Below, in pieces: positions 25,972 through 34,868 of a stretch of DNA of 64,000 bases; position 1 is the stretch's first letter, and every line of letters begins with the position of its first letter. The notes beneath the pieces are model-generated. The model made no database searches and was not told the origin of the DNA. It saw nothing but the letters and a program-made list of their open reading frames with translations. Source of the stretch: Filobacillus milosensis (GTDB lineage Bacteria; Bacillota; Bacilli; Bacillales; Alkalibacillaceae); assembly GCF_004402015.1 (NCBI RefSeq), contig NZ_SOPW01000006.1, forward strand, positions 85,478-149,477, in the 5' to 3' direction. The position numbers were made by a program, and so were the translations under genes.

Positions 25972-27549
25972 TTATTTTTCATACTCCAAAAACCAGTCTA
26001 AATATCTTGAATAGTCTTCCTCAAAATATGTCTGAAAAAAGCGTACGAACTCTTGTGTGGTCACTTGTTTGTGTTGGAACTTTTCATAATAAGCATTTAA
26101 AAATTTAAATATCGCATCAGGTCCTCCGTTTTTTTCAAAGAAGTCATATAAACGAACGACCGCATCACCATAAACCAACTTAAAGACCGTTCCTTTCTCA
26201 AATTCATCAAGTGGTTGGTTTACCGTAACCTCTTTTGAGCCTTTCGGACCTCCAATATTTCTTGAAAACTCTGTTGCCGCTTCCTCGTCATTATATTTTT
26301 TCATCAAATAAGCTTCCGTCGCTAACTCTGTCAATGATTCGTCCAGCCAACCTTCGTTAAAAGGGTCGTTAATCACTTGAAAATAAAACCATTGGTGCGC
26401 AACTTCATGTATAAGTGTGTGTTCACCTTCTGCAAATGGACGGTCAGCGGTAGAAACTTCGATAACACCTGGATACTCCATACCGCCACCATTCATAAGA
26501 ATATCTAATTCTTGATAAGGGTAGGGGCCAATTAATGATTGAAAATCACCTAAGGTTTGTTTAGCCGACTTTAAAGTTTTGGTTGCGATATCCTTATTTT
26601 CTTTTTCGTAAAACAAGCGAAGGGTTTGTTCATTTACTTTGTCTGTTAATACTCCCCACGCGTCCTTGTCGAATAGGCCAATTAAAAAATCAGGAACTTG
26701 TTCTGCAGTTAATTGACGTGTTACTTCTGTAGTTTCATGATTTTCATTTACTGCAGTAGAAGCTAAATAGTAATTATCAGGCGCAGTGATTGTTATATGA
26801 TATTGGCCAAAACTCGTAAAATAAGATTCACCGGCTGGTTCATAAGCATTAATATTCCACTCAACATGTTGATATGTAGCAAGCATTGGATACCATTGCG
26901 CGAGCACGATGCTAGATTCTGTTCGTTTAAGACGTATCCCATTTAAAGCAGGTAGATATCTATAAGAAATGGTTAAAGTTTTGCTTGATTCTGGTGTCAT
27001 TTTTTCTTCCAAGTCGACCGTAAAATAACCTTTTTCAAATTTATGATTCAGCTTTTGGTTATTATGTGTGACTTGAAAATTTTCTAATTGTCCACTGTCT
27101 TCTGAGTAACTCGGTTTATGTTCCTCTAAAAATGCTTGAGGTATGAAATAAAATGCAACCTGATCCCATTCATCTTTTGATTGGTTCTCTACTTGTATAG
27201 TTGCAACAACATCAATCCATCCCTCTTCGTTTACGTTCAATTCAATATCATAAGTTGCATAATTCCCAGCTTCAGGTGTTTGGGCAGTAAATGCTTCTAC
27301 TGCTTCCTGATCGATTTCACTAGGTTGTAATTCTTTTAGGATATTTGTAAAGTTTTTATTCTTTTGAGAAACTGTTTCTTCTTCTGTGGTATCGTCATTT
27401 GAAGTGTCATTGTTTTGTGTTTCAGAACTGTTTTGTTCTTCCTGTTGGGTATGTTCATCTGGATTACTTTCACTTTCGTTTTTCTTTTCTCTGTCTGTGC
27501 ATGCTGCTAAAAAAACTAATATAAAAATTACCATAAAAATTTTTTTCAT
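25972..27549 (-). CDS. M1-family zinc metallopeptidase lipoprotein
   Basis: 525 aa from the ATG at 27549 (MKKIFMVIFILVFLAAC), the lipobox being LAAC; AAGAAGG precedes it, and an ATG at 27576 has no ribosome site. A Ser/Glu/Asn-rich linker follows. The catalytic gluzincin motif is HEVAHQWFYFQ with the third ligand in EGWLDESLTELATE, and the exopeptidase-type GGGMEYPG motif precedes it. It is an outward-facing aminopeptidase-like enzyme tethered to the membrane. Specificity unknown. Confidence 0.92.
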   Translation of the reverse strand: MKKIFMVIFILVFLAACTDREKKNESESNPDEHTQQEEQNSSETQNNDTSNDDTTEEETVSQKNKNFTNILKELQPSEIDQEAVEAFTAQTPEAGNYATYDIELNVNEEGWIDVVATIQVENQSKDEWDQVAFYFIPQAFLEEHKPSYSEDSGQLENFQVTHNNQKLNHKFEKGYFTVDLEEKMTPESSKTLTISYRYLPALNGIRLKRTESSIVLAQWYPMLATYQHVEWNINAYEPAGESYFTSFGQYHITITAPDNYYLASTAVNENHETTEVTRQLTAEQVPDFLIGLFDKDAWGVLTDKVNEQTLRLFYEKENKDIATKTLKSAKQTLGDFQSLIGPYPYQELDILMNGGGMEYPGVIEVSTADRPFAEGEHTLIHEVAHQWFYFQVINDPFNEGWLDESLTELATEAYLMKKYNDEEAATEFSRNIGGPKGSKEVTVNQPLDEFEKGTVFKLVYGDAVVRLYDFFEKNGGPDAIFKFLNAYYEKFQHKQVTTQEFVRFFQTYFEEDYSRYLDWFLEYEK

Positions 27550-27659
27550 GTTATTCCTTCTTCCCTTAGTACTCAACTTACTAAATCATTTACTTTTTTA
27601 TTTTTTTCAAATATCTCTTAAATACTGTTGAAGATTTCTTCTTTTTCGATTAAAATTTA

Positions 27660-28121
27660 TTAATTTACTCTTCTATATATAATTTTAAAATCGTGTTCCC
27701 AGTTTTTGTTGTCTTCTGATGTTTCCCATGAACTTTGTATGGTATCTCCAGACTCATTGATTACCCCAACAAAACGCTGGCTAAAATCTAATTGTGAAAA
27801 ATCAGGCGTATCCCTCCACACTTTCCAAACATCATTTTCAAAACTCATATTATAAAGTCGAGTTACACCACGTGAATCAAAATAATGTTGTAAGTAAATA
27901 TCAGTTTTAGCATCATAGTCATAAACGATTGTACTACTAGGGAATTCAGGTTGATTTATGAGAGTTCGCTGAACTATAAACTTCTCTTTCTCCATCCAAT
28001 CAAATACAGTTTGTCCATTAATCGAATTTGTTTTGAAATGTGGATGAATCACTTCTAATTCCCATTCACCTTTAAAAAATTCTAATCGATTTAACATTTC
28101 ATCACGAACTGATCTTCTCAA
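27660..28121 (-). CDS. DUF1579-like protein
   Basis: 153 aa from a TTG after AAAGGGGGATC. The pattern LEFFKGEWELEVIHPHF...SSTIVYDYDAKTDIYLQHYF resembles the DUF1579 lipocalin-like fold family (small beta-barrel proteins). No catalytic residues can be named. Confidence in the family is moderate; function unknown. Confidence 0.7.
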   Translation of the reverse strand: MRRSVRDEMLNRLEFFKGEWELEVIHPHFKTNSINGQTVFDWMEKEKFIVQRTLINQPEFPSSTIVYDYDAKTDIYLQHYFDSRGVTRLYNMSFENDVWKVWRDTPDFSQLDFSQRFVGVINESGDTIQSSWETSEDNKNWEHDFKIIYRRVN

Positions 28122-28244
28122 GCAAAGATCCCCCTTTAAATTGACTATTAATGGCTATTAAAATTTCATTTCTTATAGATGTATATATTAATTTGTTCAT
28201 CTAAATCACCTTTCTTAGTTGAACAATAAATGTTTGTTTATTAC

Positions 28245-28943
28245 CTATTTAGTTGCTTTTTTAGAATTTAATTTATTTATAAATTCAATAAGTTCTTTTT
28301 CTTTGTCTGTTTTGTACACAATTCCTTTATCATCTGTAATGATGAAGGTTGTTGAATCATTATATAAGTCTAACAATTCTTTCATATTCTTCACGCCACC
28401 TTCACCATTGCTTCGTGATATGACCATCCTTTTTAATTGCAATTGATCATTCAGGTTTGAGTAGGACTTATCTTCTTTAGCATTGTAAATGTAAAGCCCG
28501 TAGTATCCTTTATCAACTGTCATTTCATCAACAAGTTCCTTCTTTGTATAAGGAACAATTGTTACCCCATCAGCTTGATAGGTTGGTAGATTTTCCTGTT
28601 GTTCAAAAAGAGTATCAATAGTAACCAAATCTTTATCATAGTGCCCTTTAAGCTCAATGGATACTTTTTGACCCATTCTTAACTCATTAAATGAATTTAC
28701 TTCACCTTTTATTACTGTGTCATTCGTTGTTTCAACTGAGAATGCCTCAATAAATTTGTCATCTTCATCATATTCCATTCTTTGACGTTGTTTTTCTGTT
28801 AAGTTATCTCCTACATATACTACGAATGTATTTTCTTTCTTATTAACATCATTTATTTTCCCTTTGATAGTTACTGTCTCATTGTAAGTACATCCAGTTA
28901 TCAAAAAGATAATAACCATAAACAAACTAGCATAAAACTTCAT
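28245..28943 (-). CDS. hypothetical lipoprotein
   Basis: 232 aa from the ATG at 28943 (MKFYASLFMVIIFLITGC), chosen because GGAGG lies 5 nt upstream. Lipobox ITGC. The first mature segment (VTIKGKINDVNKKENTFVVY then VGDNL) looks like an OB-type beta barrel; the C-terminal half (KRMVISRSNGEGGVKNMKEL) is separate. No recognised family. Confidence 0.75.
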   Translation of the reverse strand: MKFYASLFMVIIFLITGCTYNETVTIKGKINDVNKKENTFVVYVGDNLTEKQRQRMEYDEDDKFIEAFSVETTNDTVIKGEVNSFNELRMGQKVSIELKGHYDKDLVTIDTLFEQQENLPTYQADGVTIVPYTKKELVDEMTVDKGYYGLYIYNAKEDKSYSNLNDQLQLKRMVISRSNGEGGVKNMKELLDLYNDSTTFIITDDKGIVYKTDKEKELIEFINKLNSKKATK

Positions 28944-29151
28944 AAAGACCTCCAAATTTTATTCGTCAGAATATATATACTTTAAATTTTTTACTAACTT
29001 GAAAACATTATCTATACACAACTTTGTTTAATGTTAACATAATATTCCAATAATTTAATTATTAAAATTAAATAGACGATCAAATTTTTTTGACCGCCTA
29101 CCTTAATCATTACTCTTTCACTTTTTTGTATTTTTCCAGTTTAATAGTTTA

Positions 29152-29718
29152 CTAAAAAGCGTTTTTATAATAAATTAAATTGTCTGTCCATTCCCCAAAT
29201 TCAAAGATAAAATTTTTTCTTGTACATTCGTAATCCATCCCTACACTTTCTGCTAAATTAATTGAGGCAGGGTTATCTAAATTGATATGGGCTTCTATAC
29301 GATGGAATTTGAGATAATTAAAAGCAATATTGAGAGCTTCAGTTACAGCTTCTTTTGCGTAACCTTGTCTCCAATATTGATTATGGATTGAGTAGCCTAT
29401 CCTTCCCCATTGGAAGTCATCCCTCTCGATGGTTGAAAAATCAACCATACCTAGGTGCGTCCCGTCTCTTTTCCTAAATACACCAAACACATGAGCAGTG
29501 TCGGTAAGTGCTAAATCCTGATGTTTTTCTACCAGATTATAAAACCATTCCCGTGTACAAACACTCATATCAACTTTACCTTGATCGTGACGATGCTTAG
29601 ATGGATAACGGTTTTTAAATTCATTCAGCCAGTTTTCATAGTCAGATTTCTTTAAAGGCCTTATTATTAATCTTTCTGTCTCTGAAGCAACCTCAAATGT
29701 TTCCTCTCTCAATTTCAA
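29152..29718 (-). CDS. RimJ/RimL-type N-acetyltransferase
   Basis: 188 aa GNAT enzyme: SETERLIIRPLKKSDYENWL at the start, acetyl-CoA loop NQYWRQGYAKEAVTEALNIA, and FHRIEAHINLDNPASINLAE-SVGM near the end. Substrate unknown. A possible weak hairpin (29087-29105 region) follows on the minus strand. Confidence 0.9.
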   Translation of the reverse strand: MKLREETFEVASETERLIIRPLKKSDYENWLNEFKNRYPSKHRHDQGKVDMSVCTREWFYNLVEKHQDLALTDTAHVFGVFRKRDGTHLGMVDFSTIERDDFQWGRIGYSIHNQYWRQGYAKEAVTEALNIAFNYLKFHRIEAHINLDNPASINLAESVGMDYECTRKNFIFEFGEWTDNLIYYKNAF

Positions 29719-29905
29719 AGTGACATCTCCTTAGATTAGACTTTTCCTTAAATACGAAACGTACTATATCAAAGTTATTTATTGTATGTACCATAAGCCA
29801 TCACACCTTTCGATAATAAATGTTTAAAATATACCTAAGTTTTTTAACTGTAACTTATTTTTCCAGTTAATCTTAATTACATTGATTAATGTTAGCAAAA
29901 TACCT

Positions 29906-30373
29906 TTAGTATATAAAGTAGTGTATTACTACAAAAAACAACCAAAGAGTCAAAGGTATCGCTAAACTGATGAATGCGTGAACTAATAAATCACCCTTGT
30001 GATATTTTTGAATTAACCGATCTGTAATAAAAAACATTATCGCTGCTCCTAAACTATAAGGAAGTAGTATAAGACCAAACACACTATGAAAAATAAAAGA
30101 TAGGAACATTTCTATCTTCTTAGTCTGTATATTCCTTAATATAAATTTAGCTAATTTATCACTGATAATTGAGGTGAACAATCCATAGGTTAATACTACA
30201 GGGACGCTGTATATTAAATAAATAGGTACAGTTGAAATAAAAGCTAACATATATTCAGATATTGAGTTAATTGTCTCTCCGAATGGATCTGGAACAATCA
30301 ATGCTAGTACTATTGCGAACAAAGACCCAGAAATAGATGCTGAAATAAATTTCCTTGGTAAAATTCCATCCAT
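29906..30373 (-). CDS. hypothetical integral membrane protein
   Basis: 155 aa with four hydrophobic segments (SGSLFAIVLALIVP, FISTVPIYLIYSVPVVLTYG, FHSVFGLILLPYSLGAAIMF, FISLAIPLTLWLFFVVIHYF). No catalytic motif and no family recognised. Confidence 0.65.
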   Translation of the reverse strand: MDGILPRKFISASISGSLFAIVLALIVPDPFGETINSISEYMLAFISTVPIYLIYSVPVVLTYGLFTSIISDKLAKFILRNIQTKKIEMFLSFIFHSVFGLILLPYSLGAAIMFFITDRLIQKYHKGDLLVHAFISLAIPLTLWLFFVVIHYFIY

Positions 30374-30446
30374 ATTAAACCTCGCCTTACTACCTATTTT
30401 TCAATGCGCATTTTGAATTCGCTCACAATTGAGGATAGTAATCTCA

Positions 30447-30632
30447 CTATTTCTTAAATACATTTATTCCAACTGCTCCAACTACTATGGTGACAGTAAT
30501 TACTACTACTGCAAACACAAGGTCTACAGTGTTATACGCACCATCCTTTATACCAAAAAAATATAATATTTCGATAAACAATATTAGTACCCATAATAGG
30601 TATAAACCTAACACTTGTTGCCTATTTAACAC
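30447..30632 (-). CDS. small membrane protein
   Basis: 61 aa from a GTG preceded by GGGGGAGG. Two hydrophobic segments (LYLLWVLILFIEILYFFGI and LVFAVVVITVTIVVGAVGIN) joined by a short acidic loop. Unrecognised. Confidence 0.6.
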   Translation of the reverse strand: MLNRQQVLGLYLLWVLILFIEILYFFGIKDGAYNTVDLVFAVVVITVTIVVGAVGINVFKK

Positions 30633-30668
30633 ACTTCCTCCCCCTTTAAATAAAATATTTATTTTGAA

Positions 30669-31196
30669 TCAAATTATAAAAATAAGCGACAATATTGCTA
30701 AACTCATCGGTAATAGCAGAGTGAGATTTGAGTTTTCTTTTACACTTGTTACTGAAGAGTTTTCTTCTAAAAATTCTTCATAAAATAGCCTTTTACTGTT
30801 ATTTTCAACAACCTTACCATCTAAAATTTTAACCATTCCGTTCTGCGCGACTACTGGAATTGTATAATCAGCAAATTCAGCTTGTTCCAATAGTAAAAGG
30901 AATTTACCACCTTCCTTTTGGAACTCCTTTGCCCAACTCACGTCGTAAATATCAATTCCAGCTATAAACTTATCATGTACATCTCCATCTATTACTTGCT
31001 CCACATTAAATTTATATCCTCGATATATAAAATCACTTTCTTCAGGGTTACTTTCAAAATTGTATTGCCCAATCACAATAATTTCAGCACGATCAACCAC
31101 TTTTTGTGGTTCCAATGTTTCATAACTAGTTGCAGAAACCTCACCGTTTGTGCTTACTGCAAAAACAATTAACATTAGTAATAAAACTCTCTTCAT
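30669..31196 (-). CDS. secreted, C-terminally anchored hypothetical protein
   Basis: 175 aa from the ATG at 31196 (MKRVLLLMLIVFAVSTNGEV), chosen for the AAAGGTGATC site; an earlier start at 31214 is weaker. Signal peptide, an outside domain (EIIVIGQYNFESNPEESDFI...) and a C-terminal membrane anchor (LTLLLPMSLAILSLIFII). Not recognised. Confidence 0.7.
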   Translation of the reverse strand: MKRVLLLMLIVFAVSTNGEVSATSYETLEPQKVVDRAEIIVIGQYNFESNPEESDFIYRGYKFNVEQVIDGDVHDKFIAGIDIYDVSWAKEFQKEGGKFLLLLEQAEFADYTIPVVAQNGMVKILDGKVVENNSKRLFYEEFLEENSSVTSVKENSNLTLLLPMSLAILSLIFII

Positions 31197-31301
31197 AACG
31201 ATCACCTTTTTCATAAGCCAAAGTTTAAAGTAATTTTAACATAATTTTCTAAATATTATTACTCATTCTTTAGATTATGTAAAAGTTCCTTGAATTGGGC
31301 T

Positions 31302-31330
31302 TTAAACATCCCCCCCATAGGGGATATAAT
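31302..31330 (+). promoter_or_regulatory. promoter and CsoR-type operator of the csoR-like/MATE operon
   Basis: A G/C-tract inverted repeat ATCCCCCCCATAGGGGAT (31308-31325) lies immediately upstream of, and overlapping by one base, a perfect TATAAT (31325-31330); the -35 is weak (TTAAAC at 31302). GC-tract inverted repeats in the promoter spacer are characteristic CsoR/RcnR-family operators, so this looks autoregulated. Confidence 0.65.
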
Positions 31331-31355
31331 TGAATGAGATTAAGGGGGAAAAATC

Positions 31356-31628
31356 ATGTCAGATAATCATATTTATCGAAAGAAAATTGAAGATCGATTA
31401 GCAAGAATAGAAGGGCATGTTCGTTCTGTTAAAAATATGTCCAAAGATGGGCGTGAATGTGGTGAGTTATTAATTCAAATGGCTGCCATTCGTTCTGCTT
31501 TAGATAATTGTGCAAAATTAATTTTAAAAGATCATTTACAAGGATGTGTCGTTGAGGCTGTCAAGAAAGGTGACGAAGAAGAGGTTTTAGAGGATTTAAA
31601 TAAAGCAATTGATCAATTTATAAGATAG
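31356..31628 (+). CDS. CsoR/RcnR-family metal-sensitive repressor
   Basis: 90 aa all-helical DUF156 protein. The ligand triad Cys35, His60, Cys64 (GRECGELL and KDHLQGCV) matches the C-H-C set of copper sensor CsoR; the region LARIEGHVRSVKNM is the DNA-binding face. It is first in an operon with a MATE exporter (12 bp downstream) instead of the usual copA/copZ. A GC-tract operator lies in its own promoter. A Cu(I) ligand is inferred; a persulfide or formaldehyde inducer cannot be excluded. Confidence 0.9.
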   Translation: MSDNHIYRKKIEDRLARIEGHVRSVKNMSKDGRECGELLIQMAAIRSALDNCAKLILKDHLQGCVVEAVKKGDEEEVLEDLNKAIDQFIR

Positions 31629-31640
31629 AAGGGGGATTAG

Positions 31641-33023
31641 ATGTTTTTTAATTCAAAAAACATTAATACCGTTAACTCAATTAGCACTAAAGAAAAAGTC
31701 AAGATTACTTTAATATTAGCAATGCCAGCTGTGATAGAAAATTTCTTTCAAACCATTTTAGGTTTTGTGGATACTTTATTTGTCTCCAAAATTAGTTTAA
31801 CTGCTGTTTCTGCTGTGGGTGTCACAAATGCTATTCTAGCTGTATATATCGCTGTATTTATGTCTCTAGGGGTAGCCGTCAATATTCGAGTTGCCAATTA
31901 TGTTGGGGCAAAGGAGTATACAAAAGCGAGCCGAATTGCTCAACAGGCAATAATATTAGCCGCTATTGTAGGTGTGGCATTTGGTATTATCACACTCTTC
32001 TTTGCCTCGCCTTTACTCCAATTGATGGGAGTTGAAGAAAGTGTATTAGAGCAAGGGACATTATATTTTCGGATTGTGGCTATTCCTTCTGTACTCATTT
32101 CCATTATGTTTGTTTTGAGTAGCATTCTTAGAGGAGATGGAGATACAAAAACTCCAATGAAAGTTACTATTGGGATTAATCTTTTAAACATTGCATTAGA
32201 CTACATTTTAATTTTTGGATTCCTATTTATTCCGGCTTTAGGACTTGCAGGTGCAGCTATTGCAACTGTAATCTCAAGGTTAATCGGAGCCCTTGCTCTA
32301 ATTCTATATTTAAAACGTTCAAAAACATTGAATTTTATTAAAAAGAATTGGAAATTTCATCGAAGTCAGCAATGGGACTTGTTAACTCTTGGATCTCCTG
32401 TAGCTGCTGAACGATTAGTGATGCGAATAGGTCAAGTGTTATACTTTGGTTTTGTCGTAATATTAGGCACCAATACATTTGCTGCCCACCAAATTGCTGG
32501 AAGTATTGAAATATTTTCTTATATGATTGCCAATGGATTTGCGACAGCAGCAACTATTTTAGTCGGCCAGAGTTTAGGCGCTAATCAATATAGTGACGCC
32601 AAACAGTATGCCAAGATAGCAACCCTCTTAGGAATAGGATTAATGACAATGGTTGGTTTTTTCCTATTCTTCCTCGGAGGCTGGGTAGGAAGTTTCTTCA
32701 CGGACAAACCAGATGTCATACAAGAAATTCAAATAGCGTTACAAATTGATGCCTTCATTCAACCTATCCTAGCTGTGGTTTTAATCTTAACAGGTGTATT
32801 TAATGGAGGAAGTAATACCAAATATCCTATGTATATTACTGCTATTGGTATTTGGGGAATTAGAACCGTTTTTGTTTATCTTTTAGGAATTACACTCGGC
32901 TTAGGAATTGCTGGGGTATGGATTGCTATTGGTTTAGATAATCTATTCCGTGCTATCTTACTATGGTATCGATTTAAAAAAGATAATTGGGTGAAGATGG
33001 AACCTTCGCAAATTAGTGCATAG
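31641..33023 (+). CDS. MATE-family multidrug/organic cation efflux protein
   Basis: 460 aa with 12 hydrophobic segments and MATE features: AMPAVIENFFQTILGFVDTL at the N-terminus, the repeated LRGDGDTKTPM and FNGGSNTKYPM motifs at equivalent places in each half, and AAHQIAGSIEIFSYM. It exports drugs or metabolites using Na+ or H+ gradients. It is cotranscribed with the CsoR-type repressor. A terminator follows 20 bp after the stop. Confidence 0.93.
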   Translation: MFFNSKNINTVNSISTKEKVKITLILAMPAVIENFFQTILGFVDTLFVSKISLTAVSAVGVTNAILAVYIAVFMSLGVAVNIRVANYVGAKEYTKASRIAQQAIILAAIVGVAFGIITLFFASPLLQLMGVEESVLEQGTLYFRIVAIPSVLISIMFVLSSILRGDGDTKTPMKVTIGINLLNIALDYILIFGFLFIPALGLAGAAIATVISRLIGALALILYLKRSKTLNFIKKNWKFHRSQQWDLLTLGSPVAAERLVMRIGQVLYFGFVVILGTNTFAAHQIAGSIEIFSYMIANGFATAATILVGQSLGANQYSDAKQYAKIATLLGIGLMTMVGFFLFFLGGWVGSFFTDKPDVIQEIQIALQIDAFIQPILAVVLILTGVFNGGSNTKYPMYITAIGIWGIRTVFVYLLGITLGLGIAGVWIAIGLDNLFRAILLWYRFKKDNWVKMEPSQISA

Positions 33024-33045
33024 TTTTAGCTATGACGTAACCATG

Positions 33046-33078
33046 AAAACCAACTTCTATTACAGGAGTTGGTTTTTC
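33046..33078 (+). terminator. intrinsic terminator of the csoR-like/MATE operon
   Basis: 10-bp perfect stem AAAACCAACT/AGTTGGTTTT (33046-33055 with 33067-33076) and 11-nt loop, T-run after it; A-run on the other side makes it usable in both directions. Confidence 0.85.
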
Positions 33079-33086
33079 ATTTAAAA

Positions 33087-34112
33087 TTATTTATTATTTA
33101 AAGGTTTTATATAAATGGGTTGTCTTAAAATTTTTTCTAATCTATTTTTCAAATTAGTTAAATGGTCTATATCAACTTGGTAAGGGCTCATATAGCGAAA
33201 AGTTAAGTAACCTGTTTCATTGGTTGCCTCTTGGTCCACATAAACCTTAGGAGTATGATGTTTAAAATATTTCACTAAGTGTGCTTTAACGTTTTGAAAA
33301 GAATTAATATCCCTTTGATTTAATAAAACTGATACCTCTTCTTCTAAGTGGACCGCTTCAGTATAAAATTGTTCAATGAATTGCTCATCATAAAATCTCT
33401 TCTTAACGTTATCTTGATGCTTAACTGGAACTTCACTCCACAATGCCTTACCTAAAGAATAATAATTCAACCCTTCCTCTGGTTTATAATGCAGCCTTGC
33501 CTCTATCTGAGTAATCTCCAGTTTTTCTTTTGTTGTTAAATTCATTTCTTTTAGTGTTTCCTTTTGAGAATACGAAGCCCAGCCTTCATTCATTAATTTC
33601 GTCTTTTGAATCGTGCGAAAATACTCGGCTTCATATGTTATTTCTTTTATTAGATCTAACTGCCATGATTCAAACCATTGACGTTGGGAATATAGATAAT
33701 CTAAAGGATTCATGTAGCGAGGATTTTTAGATGAATCGCATATTTCTGCTAGTTCTCTTATTGTGATAATGAAGTGATCTAATTCTTCTTTCTCAACTTG
33801 ATCATATAAAGACATGACATAATCAAATGTTACTCTTGGTTTTGTCAATTTCTTTAATTTGATATGAGCATTTACGAATTCTAAATGCCCTTTACAATGA
33901 GCGAGACTAAATAAGTTTTCAGTATTTGAGTTTTGTTTATTTAAATAAATTCTACAGGTGCTGTCGATTTCAAAAATCTCGTGGACTGGCTTTGTTGATT
34001 CTGATCCAGTCAAATATCGATTTCGATAGCCCCGTGATTGCATTTCTGCCATTTCTTCAGAAGTAAGGTAATGAATTTCATAACTTGTCATCTTCATCCC
34101 CATATCGAGCAT
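33087..34112 (-). CDS. short SpoVR-family protein
   Basis: 341 aa. The SpoVR hallmarks are LAHCKGHLEFVNAHI (compare AHCYGHSDFF of the family), NPLDYLYSQRQWFESWQLDL, and KLMNEGWASY. Classical SpoVR is about 470 aa; this copy is missing part of the N-terminal region and is therefore a divergent, shortened relative. SpoVR affects spore cortex formation in B. subtilis. It starts at an ATG after AGGAGGGG. It lies only 65 bp after the yhcN-like gene, most of that gap being a terminator. Confidence 0.85.
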   Translation of the reverse strand: MLDMGMKMTSYEIHYLTSEEMAEMQSRGYRNRYLTGSESTKPVHEIFEIDSTCRIYLNKQNSNTENLFSLAHCKGHLEFVNAHIKLKKLTKPRVTFDYVMSLYDQVEKEELDHFIITIRELAEICDSSKNPRYMNPLDYLYSQRQWFESWQLDLIKEITYEAEYFRTIQKTKLMNEGWASYSQKETLKEMNLTTKEKLEITQIEARLHYKPEEGLNYYSLGKALWSEVPVKHQDNVKKRFYDEQFIEQFYTEAVHLEEEVSVLLNQRDINSFQNVKAHLVKYFKHHTPKVYVDQEATNETGYLTFRYMSPYQVDIDHLTNLKNRLEKILRQPIYIKPLNNK

Positions 34113-34124
34113 TAATTCCCCTCC

Positions 34125-34166
34125 TAAAAAAACTCAGATGAAGTTGAAAATGACTTCATCTGAGTT
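34125..34166 (-). terminator. terminator of the yhcN-like gene
   Basis: 14-bp perfect stem (34131-34144 with 34153-34166), 8-nt loop and a T7 tract on the minus strand. Confidence 0.92.
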
Positions 34167-34177
34167 CTGAATAGTTA

Positions 34178-34783
34178 TTATCGTTCTAAGTTAGGAAAAA
34201 TTCGCTGAATCATATCATTAAATTCTTCAAAGAATCCTTCAACAGGATCTCCATTTCTAACATCGCCAGCATAATTGTCCATCATATCGAAGAACTTCGG
34301 ATTAGCTGAAACATAGACATTATCGATATCATCGTTTGCTGATTTCACAACATCTGCAACTTGTTTCTTAATACGATCATCGACTTCACCGTCTGTATTG
34401 TCACCTTTTAATGAAACAGCGACATAAGCATTATTGTCTCCTGCTAATACATATGCATCGTCGACCTCATTTATTTCATTTGCCACTTTTTCAGCAGCAC
34501 GATCGGCAACTTCATAATTGTTCTCTCCGTTACGGATGGTATTACGGTCGTTATCCTCTTGTGTACGATCTTCATTGACATCAATCATATCAATTCGGTT
34601 CGTACGGCCATCATTATTTTCGAAAAGCTCATTACCACGATTATTACCATCGTTGTAACGTGTTTGCTGAGTATCCATGTTATTCATGCCATTATCGTTA
34701 TTGTCTAACCCCTCATCCATGCCCTGACAAGCAGTTACCATCATTAGCATTGCACCAAAAGTAATCATTAAAGAAAAACGCAT
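34178..34783 (-). CDS. YhcN/YlaJ-family sporulation lipoprotein
   Basis: 201 aa, signal and lipobox MITFGAMLMMVTAC (Cys19). The linker is Asn/Asp-rich, then the YhcN/YlaJ domain: YEVADRAAEKVANEINEVDD, AYVLAGDNNAYVAVSLKGDN and DIDNVYVSANPKFFDMMDNY. These are spore-associated lipoproteins of the forespore inner membrane; YlaJ relatives affect germination. A near-consensus sigma-G promoter 30-60 bp upstream agrees with forespore expression. Confidence 0.93.
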   Translation of the reverse strand: MRFSLMITFGAMLMMVTACQGMDEGLDNNDNGMNNMDTQQTRYNDGNNRGNELFENNDGRTNRIDMIDVNEDRTQEDNDRNTIRNGENNYEVADRAAEKVANEINEVDDAYVLAGDNNAYVAVSLKGDNTDGEVDDRIKKQVADVVKSANDDIDNVYVSANPKFFDMMDNYAGDVRNGDPVEGFFEEFNDMIQRIFPNLER

Positions 34784-34815
34784 ACTCGTCTCCTCCTTTC
34801 TTCATGATTTACTCA

Positions 34816-34845
34816 TAGTATGAAAAAAGAAGGGTCTGAATATGC
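34816..34845 (-). promoter_or_regulatory. sigma-G promoter of the yhcN-like gene
   Basis: On the minus strand: GCATA (34841-34845), 18-bp spacer, CATACTA (34816-34822). Both elements match the forespore sigma-G consensus (GHATR and CATWMTA). Confidence 0.8.
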
Positions 34846-34868
34846 TTAATTATTGTTGGAAAAAAGTT

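Noticed and set aside
29693..29794. 33-codon ORF (MVHTINNFDIVRFVF...) upstream of and overlapping a GNAT gene
   Set aside because: The ribosome-like AAAGG is 11 nt away, the peptide has no feature of a real protein, and it overlaps the GNAT start; no independent support.
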